Part shown: positions 24,857 through 32,627 of the stretch, in pieces
Layout: each line of letters opens with the position of its first letter
Numbering within the stretch: position 1 is the stretch's first letter
Source: an uncultured Lachnospiraceae bacterium
GTDB taxonomy: Bacteria; Bacillota; Clostridia; Lachnospirales; Lachnospiraceae
Reading direction: 5' to 3'
Assembly: GCA_946623875.1 (NCBI GenBank)
Contig: CAMORO010000001.1
Location: 22,768 to 86,767 of the forward strand
DNA length: 64,000 bases
The notes under the pieces: generated by a model
Databases searched by the model: none
The model's input: the letters and a program-made list of their open reading frames with translations, nothing else
What the model was told of the DNA's origin: nothing
Translations under genes and position numbers: made by a program

Positions 24857-26902
24857 TTATATAGCACCTTCCTTTTGCATATTTTCGAGTGTCTCCATCA
24901 GGAGATTCCTTGCATCTGCAAGACTTACATTCTCAAGCTGCGCTCCGGCAACATTCAGGTGTCCGCCTCCGCCAAGACGCTCCATCACCAACTGCACATT
25001 CAGTTCATCTATGGATCTTGCGGAAATATATATCGTATTCTGATAATCGGTAAGTACGAATGATGCCTTGACTCCGTTTATGTTGAGCAGCTCATTGGCC
25101 GCCTGTGCACCGATCACGGTAGGATCGTCGACACCGTCCCCGTCAAACAGTGATATGGCGTAAACATCATCGAATACCTCGAAGTTACGTACCGCATCCG
25201 TCCTTGCCCTGTATGCATCCATATCTGTTCTGAACAGCTTGCGTACACGGGTCACATCCGCACCGTTCCTTCTCAGATAAGCCGCTGCCTCAAAAGTTCT
25301 TACACCCGTTTTATTCATGAAATTGTTCGTATCAACCATCATACCTGAATACAAACAGTCCGCCTCAATGGACTTGAGCTTGATATTATCTCCGATATAC
25401 TGGAGAATTTCCGCTACCATTTCGGACGCCGACGAAGCATAAGGTTCAATATACGAAAGCGTAGCGTTATCTATCCTCTCACTTCCCTGCCTGTGATGGT
25501 CGAGTACGACTATTGTCTTACATCTGGTAATAAGATCCTCACACTCGGTACGGCTCGGACGGTTTACATCAACTACCACCAGTGCCGTATGCTGGTCTGC
25601 CGCCTCCATTGCCTGCATACTGTTAAGTATGAGATCATCATCATAATCACCCGATTTGATCATGCTTTCATACAGAGGACGTATTGAGGTCGTTACTTCA
25701 TTTACTACTATATGTACCTTCTTGCCGAATGATTTAGCCGCCCTGTACACTCCGACTGCCGAACCGAAGGCATCAACATCGGGAATCTTGTGACCCATGA
25801 CTATCACCTTGTCGGCGCTCTCTATGATCTCACGGAGCGCATGTGCCTTGACACGCGCCTTAACACGTGTATTCTTCTCAGACATAAGGCTCTTGCCGCC
25901 ATAGTAGGTGATGGATTCCGGTGTCTTGACAACAGCCTGATCTCCGCCGCGTCCCAAGGCAAGGTCAATACAGGTTCTTGCGAACTCATAATCCTTAAGA
26001 TAGGAACCGGCCTCCATTCCGACACCGATACTGAGTGTCAGGGACATCTCATTACCGATGTTTACCGTCTTAACATCCTCAAGAAGCTCAAACCTGTTGT
26101 CACACAGGCTCTTAAGATGCTTCTTCTTAAGAAGTACAAGATATTTATCCTTCTCAAGCTTCTTAACAAGTCCGTCATAGGCTGACATGTACTTGTTTAT
26201 CTTCCTGTCAATAAGGGCTACAAGAAGTGAACGTCTTACCTCCTCAATGCTTGACAGCGCTTCATCAAAGTTATCGATATAGATAAGAGCAACGGCCAGC
26301 TTCTGCTCATCTATCTGCACCTGCAGCTCATTTATCTTGGTTTCGTCAAACATAAACAGCGCAATTATATAGCTGTTTTTATCAAGAGTCTCTATTATCT
26401 CCGAATCCGCCAGTATAGACAGCATCGATACCTTCTTCATGCTCACGCGGTAATCGCATCCCTCATGGGTTATCATGATCTCGGTTTCATTCTCTAATTC
26501 AGGAAGCTTGTTCTTCGTTATCGAAGGAATGACCGCTGATATCATCCGCCTGCTGTTCCGCTTAACCTTGAGCGTCTCCTCAAAGCTTTCATTGGTCCAT
26601 ACTATCCTTCCACTCTCATCAAGCAGGGCATAAGGTATCTCCAGCTCCCTGAGAAGCTGTCTCTGAACCTGTCCGTATCTTGTTGCAAAGCTTATGAATT
26701 CGTTAAGGATAAGACTTCGATTCTTGAAATAAAGAAATAATGCCGTGCCAATATAAATAACCACAAAGACGGTTGTTAAGAAACCCGCCCTGCGGTCAAC
26801 AAAGTACATCAGTATGTTAAATATGAACAATAATATGGAAAACAGCAGAGGCCACAGCACATATATACGTACCTGACCCTTTAAGCCCACATTCCGACTC
26901 AT
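24857..26902 (-). CDS. gdpP: Cyclic-di-AMP phosphodiesterase GdpP
   Basis: This is a membrane enzyme hydrolysing c-di-AMP, a messenger for potassium, osmotic and wall homeostasis. In the 681 residues, two membrane helices (about 11-55) come first. A PAS domain follows (LLDESGRIVWTNESFEE), then a degenerate GGDEF domain without the GGDEF signature. The C-terminal DHH domain has GHKIPDVDAFGSAVGVYR, VVDVNRPSR and LDHHRQGSE. The DHHA1 motif is GGGGHLNVAGAQL. This order is diagnostic of GdpP (YybT). It leads the gdpP-rplI-dnaB operon. Confidence 0.96.
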   Translation of the reverse strand: MSRNVGLKGQVRIYVLWPLLFSILLFIFNILMYFVDRRAGFLTTVFVVIYIGTALFLYFKNRSLILNEFISFATRYGQVQRQLLRELEIPYALLDESGRIVWTNESFEETLKVKRNSRRMISAVIPSITKNKLPELENETEIMITHEGCDYRVSMKKVSMLSILADSEIIETLDKNSYIIALFMFDETKINELQVQIDEQKLAVALIYIDNFDEALSSIEEVRRSLLVALIDRKINKYMSAYDGLVKKLEKDKYLVLLKKKHLKSLCDNRFELLEDVKTVNIGNEMSLTLSIGVGMEAGSYLKDYEFARTCIDLALGRGGDQAVVKTPESITYYGGKSLMSEKNTRVKARVKAHALREIIESADKVIVMGHKIPDVDAFGSAVGVYRAAKSFGKKVHIVVNEVTTSIRPLYESMIKSGDYDDDLILNSMQAMEAADQHTALVVVDVNRPSRTECEDLITRCKTIVVLDHHRQGSERIDNATLSYIEPYASSASEMVAEILQYIGDNIKLKSIEADCLYSGMMVDTNNFMNKTGVRTFEAAAYLRRNGADVTRVRKLFRTDMDAYRARTDAVRNFEVFDDVYAISLFDGDGVDDPTVIGAQAANELLNINGVKASFVLTDYQNTIYISARSIDELNVQLVMERLGGGGHLNVAGAQLENVSLADARNLLMETLENMQKEGAI

Positions 26903-26986
26903 TACGGTTCCTCAAACAGAAATCAATTCTCCAAAAAGATCAACATCCTAAGTATATATTTTACCATAAAGCCGGGGGCACTAACA

Positions 26987-27004
26987 ACCACAAGCAGTTG
27001 TGGT
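26987..27004 (-). terminator. Short hairpin between the J-domain gene and gdpP
   Basis: There is a perfect 7-bp stem, ACCACAA (26987-26993) with TTGTGGT (26998-27004), and a 4-base loop. It lies 28 bases after the J-domain gene stop. Reading the minus strand it is followed by TGTTAG, a poor U tract, so termination may be weak. Confidence 0.4.
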
Positions 27005-27031
27005 CTGAAGAATGCAGGGCACAAATTGTGT

Positions 27032-28564
27032 TTAACTTAAACGTTTCTTCAGAAGTTCATACTCATCCTTCAGCTCAATATAGGTGTCAACATCACCGTT
27101 ACCCGAATCCGGATGATAGATAAGGCACAGCTTCTTATACCTTAAGGACAGCTCATCAAGTGATGTACAACCCTTGAAATATATGGTCTCAACACCTGCT
27201 ACAGTGGAAGAAGCATTGTCACTGCCTGATTTCCCGCCTGTATGACTGCCGCCCGCGCTCTTACCGCTGCCGGATCTGCTGTCTGTACGGCTTTTGCTGC
27301 TGCCTTCCTTAGTGCTTCCCGCCGTATCTCCTCCGGATTTTCCGGCGCTTTCGTCCCGGGCATCTGTATATGTCTTCGCATTGCGTTCGCGGCGCCTCTT
27401 CTCCTGACGCTTTCTCTCTTCCTCCCGGCGTTTCTTCTCTTCCTCGACCGCCTTCTCATATTCCCGCTTTATATCTTCATCCAGGTCGTCCTGACGTCCT
27501 TTCTTCCCGGCCTCCTCAGCCTCACGTTCCTTCCTCTCTCTTTCCTCCCGTTCCCTCTTACGTCTTGCCTGTTGTGCCCTTGAACGCCTGCTCTGCCGGG
27601 ATTCGTTCATCCGATCCTCTTCCTCCCTGAGCTTACGTACATGTATTGTGTTCTTAAGCATCTCTATATCATTGGCAAGAAGGCTGATCTTCGTCTCGTA
27701 TTCGAGCTGTGATTTCGCTCCGACCCTGTAGTAATCGTAATATATCTCATCAAATTCCTTACTTATCCTGTCCAGTATCTCCATCTCATTGTCATCAAGG
27801 TCTTCCTTGGCTGCAATGAGGGTGATCTCCTTCCTGTATTCATCCAGCTCCGTGCGGATCTCATCATCCTCTCCCTCACCGGCGCTGTAATCAGGCACTA
27901 TCTTCTTCCTCAGCTCATCTATCAGGCCTGAGAACGTATCTCCCGACTTATCAAGAGCATCCTCGAACTGTGCCCTTAATTCCCTGCCGTAATTGACCGT
28001 CCTCTTTACTATATGCTGCCAGTCGTTATCAACATTAATGCTCTCCCTGTTTCCGTGCGCATAGGCCGGTCCGGCAGGCTCCAGACGTTTATATGCCACA
28101 TACGAACACATGAAAAATGCAAAGCTCGCCACATATATCATTATATACAATGCCGAATTGCCGCCTATTACCATACCTTCCACCACTGTAAACATGCAGG
28201 CATAGAAAAATGCGTTCACAACCACAACAAAGATATTTTTTGATCTTGAGCGTCTCGTCACAGAGGCCTCGGCTATCATATACTTGTAACCCATGCACAG
28301 AAGACATATGATCGCCGATACCCATCCCTTATCAAAACGCACTATTATGGTAAGAGACAGGCCGAAGATAAATCCAAGGGTCACATACAGCATGGTTCTT
28401 ATGGAAGGATTGTTGTTTGCAACATTAAGGATAACTTCATACAGAACAAATGCGGCAACCACAAGGAAGACTGTCTTTACAGGGCTCACGGAAAACGCCC
28501 TTGACAGTCCGATCGCAGTCACGAAGACCATTATTATCGAAATGATGTTATCTATTTTTTTCAT
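27032..28564 (-). CDS. Membrane protein with coiled coil and C-terminal J-like domain
   Basis: The first 140 or so residues hold about four membrane helices. A long charged region follows, with a probable coiled coil (around 260-330) rich in Glu, Arg and Lys, then a low-complexity Ser/Gly/Lys linker. The last 55 residues resemble a J domain: TSLDELSLRYKKLCLIYHPDSGNGD keeps the HPD tripeptide that stimulates Hsp70 ATPase. It may recruit DnaK to the membrane. The arrangement is atypical for DnaJ, which has its J domain first. No dnaK or grpE gene is nearby. Moderately sure of the J-like domain, not of a role. Confidence 0.72.
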   Translation of the reverse strand: MKKIDNIISIIMVFVTAIGLSRAFSVSPVKTVFLVVAAFVLYEVILNVANNNPSIRTMLYVTLGFIFGLSLTIIVRFDKGWVSAIICLLCMGYKYMIAEASVTRRSRSKNIFVVVVNAFFYACMFTVVEGMVIGGNSALYIMIYVASFAFFMCSYVAYKRLEPAGPAYAHGNRESINVDNDWQHIVKRTVNYGRELRAQFEDALDKSGDTFSGLIDELRKKIVPDYSAGEGEDDEIRTELDEYRKEITLIAAKEDLDDNEMEILDRISKEFDEIYYDYYRVGAKSQLEYETKISLLANDIEMLKNTIHVRKLREEEDRMNESRQSRRSRAQQARRKREREERERKEREAEEAGKKGRQDDLDEDIKREYEKAVEEEKKRREEERKRQEKRRRERNAKTYTDARDESAGKSGGDTAGSTKEGSSKSRTDSRSGSGKSAGGSHTGGKSGSDNASSTVAGVETIYFKGCTSLDELSLRYKKLCLIYHPDSGNGDVDTYIELKDEYELLKKRLS

Positions 28565-28680
28565 ATATCTGCACTAACAGCCTGTCCGCAGCAAACGAAA
28601 TGTACAGTACAGGGTTTTATATCCTTCTTTGAAAGGTTATCACTTGAAACCATAACTTGTCAATCGGGTTGCTTTCACTC

Positions 28681-28709
28681 TTGACTCCGTCTTTGCCGGT
28701 AATTAAAAT
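28681..28709 (+). promoter_or_regulatory. Promoter for the M18 aminopeptidase, predicting a leaderless mRNA
   Basis: TTGACT (28681-28686) and TAAAAT (28704-28709) are 17 bases apart. The ATG at 28717 is only 7 bases after the -10 box, so the transcript should start at or beside the start codon. No Shine-Dalgarno-like sequence lies between. Confidence 0.7.
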
Positions 28710-28716
28710 ACATATT

Positions 28717-30201
28717 ATGAGCACAGTTAATACATTTGATGATCAATATCATATTGCTGTTTCCGAAAAACTCCTTGAATTTATCGATGCTTCACCGTCA
28801 TGCTATCACGCTGTTGCGGGTATAAAGGACATGCTGTCGGATTATACGGAGCTTAGGGAGCAGGACGAATGGTCACTCAGGCCGGGGCAGGGCTATTATG
28901 TTGTCAGGAATTCTTCATCAATAATTGCTTTTCGGATACCCGCCGATACAGATCCGGTCACAACGGATAACACAGATATGCCTGCTTTCCTTATCAGTGC
29001 GGCGCACAGTGATTCCCCTGCCTTTAAGCTGAAACCCGGCTGCGAAATGGATGTTGAGAAACATTATACCAGACTTAATGTCGAAAAATACGGCGGCATG
29101 ATCATGTCATCCTGGTTCGACCGTCCCTTATCGGTGGCCGGAAGAGTTTTTACAGATGAAAACGGCTCAATTACCGAACATCTTATCAACATCGACAGGG
29201 ATCTGCTCATAATCCCTTCTGTTGCCATACATATGAACCGTGATATAAATGACGGATATAAATACAATGCACAGAAAGATATGCTGCCTCTTTTTGCTGC
29301 CTACATACCCGAAACCGGTAAACACGGAACAAACACGGAAGATGCTTCCGGCTCCGTAATAAATGACAGGGAAACCGATAGAGCATCACAAGAAGGTATT
29401 CTTATCGATATTATCGCACGCGAAGCGGGTATACCTGCCGATTCGATCCTTGGCTCAGACCTGTTCATTTATCCGAGAGTCAGAGGAACCTTCCTTGGAC
29501 ATAACAGTGAGCTCATCGCAAGCAGGGCACTTGATGACCTGCAGTGCGCCTTCGCACTTATCCGGGGATTTGTAAGTTCGGAAGACGGCTCGGAAAGAGA
29601 TAAGATCAATGACGATCTTTCCATCGGTACGTATATTGAGAGAAAAACCGGTCCGGCAAAAAACAAAACAGGATTTAATATTCCTGTATGTGCCGTGTTT
29701 GATAATGAAGAAACCGGAAGCCTCTCAAAACAGGGAGCAGACTCCACTTTCCTTTACGATACCTTATCAAGGATTGCCGACTGCCTTGGATATGATCATA
29801 TACAGCTAAGACGCATGCTTGCAAACAGCTTCATGATATCGGCCGACAATGCGCATGCTGTCCATCCCAATCATCCCGAGTACGCGGATCCCACAAACCG
29901 TCCGTATCTCAACGGCGGTATAGTAATTAAATACAACGCTTCACAGAAATATACGACCGACGGTAATTCGGAAGCCCGTCTGCGTAAGCTGTGCAGACAG
30001 GCCGGCGTGCCTGTTCAGACCTACGTAAACAGGTCGGACATAGCAGGCGGCTCCACCCTTGGTAATCTGTCCAACCGTCATGTCTCTGTTCCTACCGTGG
30101 ATATAGGACTGCCCCAGCTTTCGATGCACAGTTGCTTCGAAACTGCCGGGGCATATGATACTGAGTATATGATCAGGCTTATACGTGAATTCTATGATTA
30201 A
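28717..30201 (+). CDS. M18-family aminopeptidase (aspartyl aminopeptidase type)
   Basis: This is a zinc metallo-aminopeptidase of 494 residues acting in the cytoplasm on peptides with acidic N-terminal residues. Family motifs are SAAHSDSPAFKLKP (first metal His/Asp), SRALDDLQCAFAL, FDNEETGSLSKQGADS (catalytic Glu) and SADNAHAVHPNHPEY. The last stretch includes IAGGSTLGNLSNRHV and GLPQLSMHSCFETAG. The frame is also open from a TTG at 28657, but that start lies upstream of a strong promoter whose transcript would begin near 28717. I choose the ATG at 28717. It is a single-gene unit followed by a structured element. Confidence 0.92.
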   Translation: MSTVNTFDDQYHIAVSEKLLEFIDASPSCYHAVAGIKDMLSDYTELREQDEWSLRPGQGYYVVRNSSSIIAFRIPADTDPVTTDNTDMPAFLISAAHSDSPAFKLKPGCEMDVEKHYTRLNVEKYGGMIMSSWFDRPLSVAGRVFTDENGSITEHLINIDRDLLIIPSVAIHMNRDINDGYKYNAQKDMLPLFAAYIPETGKHGTNTEDASGSVINDRETDRASQEGILIDIIAREAGIPADSILGSDLFIYPRVRGTFLGHNSELIASRALDDLQCAFALIRGFVSSEDGSERDKINDDLSIGTYIERKTGPAKNKTGFNIPVCAVFDNEETGSLSKQGADSTFLYDTLSRIADCLGYDHIQLRRMLANSFMISADNAHAVHPNHPEYADPTNRPYLNGGIVIKYNASQKYTTDGNSEARLRKLCRQAGVPVQTYVNRSDIAGGSTLGNLSNRHVSVPTVDIGLPQLSMHSCFETAGAYDTEYMIRLIREFYD

Positions 30202-30215
30202 TATATGTTGATATT

Positions 30216-30358
30216 GTAACTATTCAGAACAGGCTCAAAATACTTCGTATTTTTCGCTGTTTTGGATTCATCCAATACATAAATTTATAAAATATGCTGT
30301 TTATATGCAAGCATGACACATCATATTTTAAAATTTATGTGCTGTTCTGAATAGTTAC
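30216..30358. repeat. Structured intergenic element, copy 2
   Basis: This 143-bp element is bounded by a perfect 17-bp inverted repeat (GTAACTATTCAGAACAG at 30216-30232 and its complement at 30342-30358). Inside, in order, are stem A (30237-30243 with 30247-30253, TTC loop), stem B (TTGGAT 30262-30267 with ATCCAA 30270-30275) and an AT-rich stem C (30277-30296 with 30322-30340, one bulge). The loop of stem C contains ATGCAAGCATG (30305-30315). Order and loops match copy 1 at 22849-23038 while most stem sequences differ. It fills the gap between convergent M18 and bioY genes. Confidence 0.8.
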
Positions 30359-30377
30359 CTGATATTGCTGACTTTAC

Positions 30378-30944
30378 TTATGCGGCTTTGTTTACCGCAG
30401 CAACACCGACTCTCTTAAGTGCCTTCCTTACCGGCACTCCCACAGCTATCGCGACCACCATCTTAACTATGTCCATTGGAATGAAGGGGATAACGCCTGC
30501 TGCCAGTGCCGCATTAAATGTCATTCCCGCCGATACCGCAAGCCATACGGTTCCAAGAGTATAACAGACCGCCACTCCAATGATCATACCCACCGCATGC
30601 ATATACGGCTTATCTTCGAACTTATCTATAAACAGTCCCGTAAAGAATGCAACCGCAATATATCCGATGATATATCCGCCTGTGGGACCGAAGAGCTTCT
30701 GAGGTCCTCCGGTGAAGTTGGCCATTACGGGTACTCCCACAAGTCCTATAAGTATATAGAGTACGCAGGCAACCGTTCCCCATTTGGCACCGAGCACATA
30801 AGCCGCAAGGTATATTCCAAGGATCGCAAGCGAGATCGGTACCGGACTTACCGGTATATTTAACGACAAAGGCCCCAGCACGCATATCACTGCGGTCGCC
30901 AGGCCTATGTAACACATTTTCCTTACTTTTGAATTTGTTTCCAT
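30378..30944 (-). CDS. bioY: BioY biotin transporter (ECF S component)
   Basis: This 188-residue integral membrane protein has about six helices. BioY features include LATAVICVLGPLSLNIPVSPVPISLA, GGPQKLFGPTGGYIIGYIAV and a C-terminal FIPMDIVKMVVAIAVGVPVRKAL. It binds and imports biotin, with a shared ECF energising module encoded elsewhere or alone. A BirA-like operator overlaps its promoter, consistent with biotin repression. Very secure. Confidence 0.94.
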   Translation of the reverse strand: METNSKVRKMCYIGLATAVICVLGPLSLNIPVSPVPISLAILGIYLAAYVLGAKWGTVACVLYILIGLVGVPVMANFTGGPQKLFGPTGGYIIGYIAVAFFTGLFIDKFEDKPYMHAVGMIIGVAVCYTLGTVWLAVSAGMTFNAALAAGVIPFIPMDIVKMVVAIAVGVPVRKALKRVGVAAVNKAA

Positions 30945-30996
30945 GATCGTAAACCTCTTTTCTCAAGACATTGGTATGGTTCTTTTGCCTTGTTTA

Positions 30997-31023
30997 ATTG
31001 TCAACCTGCATCAAGTTTACAAT
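30997..31023. promoter_or_regulatory. BirA-like operator upstream of bioY
   Basis: The inverted repeat ATTGTCAAC (30997-31005) and GTTTACAAT (31015-31023) matches known BirA half-sites (TTGTAAAC/GTTGACAA type). It overlaps the -10 box of the bioY promoter. The 9-base spacer is shorter than the usual 14-16 bases, so the assignment relies on half-site identity and context. Confidence 0.65.
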
Positions 31024-31042
31024 CATACGGATAAAATGTCAA
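31014..31042 (-). promoter_or_regulatory. Sigma-A promoter for bioY
   Basis: On the minus strand TTGACA (31042-31037), a perfect -35, is 17 bases from TAAACT (31019-31014). The -10 box lies inside one half of the BirA-like operator. The leader is about 65 bases and ends in GAGG upstream of the ATG at 30944. Confidence 0.72.
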
Positions 31043-31055
31043 TACTTATCCGTGC

Positions 31056-32582
31056 CTACTCCGCTCCGTTTCTTACTGCTTCGGCATGTTCCTTCTGTAT
31101 TTCGGGATCATATGAAAGTATCGGCTCAATATCCTTCCCCTTTATCCTTCGGTCAATATAGTTGTTTGTAAGCTTCACAACCAACGGAGTTAATGAAAGC
31201 ACGCCTATAAGGTTGGGGATCATCATGAGACCGTTGAAGGTATCCGAGATATCCCATGCGAGCGTGGATGTCATAACGGCTCCCGCAATCATCATTAAAA
31301 CAAAGATCATCCTGTACACTCTGGCACCCTTGACTCCGAAAAGGTATTCCACTGCCTTGGAACCGTAGTGTGACCATCCCATTATGGTAGTGAATGCAAA
31401 CAGAAGGATCGCGACGGCAACAAACCATTCACCGCCCTTGCCGAATACCGAGCCGAATGACTTGGCTACCAGTGTTGCATCATTGGTTCCTTCAGCCACG
31501 AGACCCGTATCAAGATCGATCGCTCCCGAAGACAGTACCACGAGTGCAGTCATTGTGCATATTATTATGGTATCGGCAAATACTTCGAATATTCCCCAGA
31601 GACCCTGCTTAACAGGTTCCTTTACATTGGAATTGCTGTGTACCATTACCGAAGAACCAAGACCGGCTTCATTGGAGAACACACCTCTCTTACATCCACT
31701 CTTGATCGTGTTCATGGCCACCTGTATCGCTGTTCCGGCAACACCGCCGGCAAGCGCCCTTGGCCCGAACGCAAACCTGAATATCGCCGCAAGCATGGCA
31801 AACAGATTTTCAATATTCATTGAAACTATCGCAATCGCACCGACAATGTATGCAATTGCCATAAACGGAACTATCTTCTCGGCAAAGGAAGCTATCCTCT
31901 CAAGACCACCGAGGATAATAACCGCACCAAGCAGCATGAGTGAAATACCGATTATCCAGTTAACTATTGATACCCCGGCTATGACTACAGGATCGACATG
32001 CGAAAAGAAAGCCGATTCAATGTTAAGTGTGATCTTATTGATCTGTGCCATATTCCCTATACCAAAGGAAGCCAGTATCGTAAAGCAGGCAAAGATCACT
32101 GCGAGCGCCTTACCTATGTGCTTACATCCCTTGTACGAACCAAGACCGTCACTCAGATAATACATGGCTCCGCCTGACCATTCACCCTCGCTGTTCCTTC
32201 TCCGGTAATAGATACCCAGGATATTCTCCGAATAATTGGTCATCATACCAAGTATTGCAGCAATCCACATCCAGAAAACAGCGCCCGGACCACCCACACA
32301 GATAGCTGCCGCAACACCTGCGATATTACCCGTTCCCACCGTTGCGGCAAGTGCCGTACACAATGCCTGGAACTGAGATACGGATCCTTCCTCATCCTTA
32401 ACATGCGAATCCTCATTGAACAGCATTCCGATGGTTCTGCCAATCCAGTGTCTTATGTGAGTTATCTGAAATGCCTTGGTGATTATAGTACATATAAGTC
32501 CGGTACCAAGAAGCAGGATAAGACCAAACCAACCCCATGCAAAACCGTTAACAGTATCATTGATTCTTACTATAGTATCCAT
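31056..32582 (-). CDS. Alanine or glycine:cation symporter (AGCS family)
   Basis: This 508-residue protein has about ten to eleven membrane helices and imports alanine or glycine with sodium or protons. AGCS motifs include GTGNIAGVAAAICVGGPGAVFWMW, GRRNSEGEWSGGAMYYLSDG-like loops, and GLGSSVMVHSNSNVKEPVKQG following RGVFSNEAG. It lies 45 bp downstream of the acyl-CoA synthetase gene, though there is no functional link between them. Family very secure; substrate by family. Confidence 0.94.
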   Translation of the reverse strand: MDTIVRINDTVNGFAWGWFGLILLLGTGLICTIITKAFQITHIRHWIGRTIGMLFNEDSHVKDEEGSVSQFQALCTALAATVGTGNIAGVAAAICVGGPGAVFWMWIAAILGMMTNYSENILGIYYRRRNSEGEWSGGAMYYLSDGLGSYKGCKHIGKALAVIFACFTILASFGIGNMAQINKITLNIESAFFSHVDPVVIAGVSIVNWIIGISLMLLGAVIILGGLERIASFAEKIVPFMAIAYIVGAIAIVSMNIENLFAMLAAIFRFAFGPRALAGGVAGTAIQVAMNTIKSGCKRGVFSNEAGLGSSVMVHSNSNVKEPVKQGLWGIFEVFADTIIICTMTALVVLSSGAIDLDTGLVAEGTNDATLVAKSFGSVFGKGGEWFVAVAILLFAFTTIMGWSHYGSKAVEYLFGVKGARVYRMIFVLMMIAGAVMTSTLAWDISDTFNGLMMIPNLIGVLSLTPLVVKLTNNYIDRRIKGKDIEPILSYDPEIQKEHAEAVRNGAE

Positions 32583-32627
32583 TATTATTCCTCATCCTGA
32601 ATTGTCACATCAGTTCTTGACAACATC

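Noticed and set aside
31384..32160. A 258-codon plus-strand frame
   Set aside because: It lies entirely opposite the alanine/glycine symporter, which has clear family motifs; it is a shadow frame.
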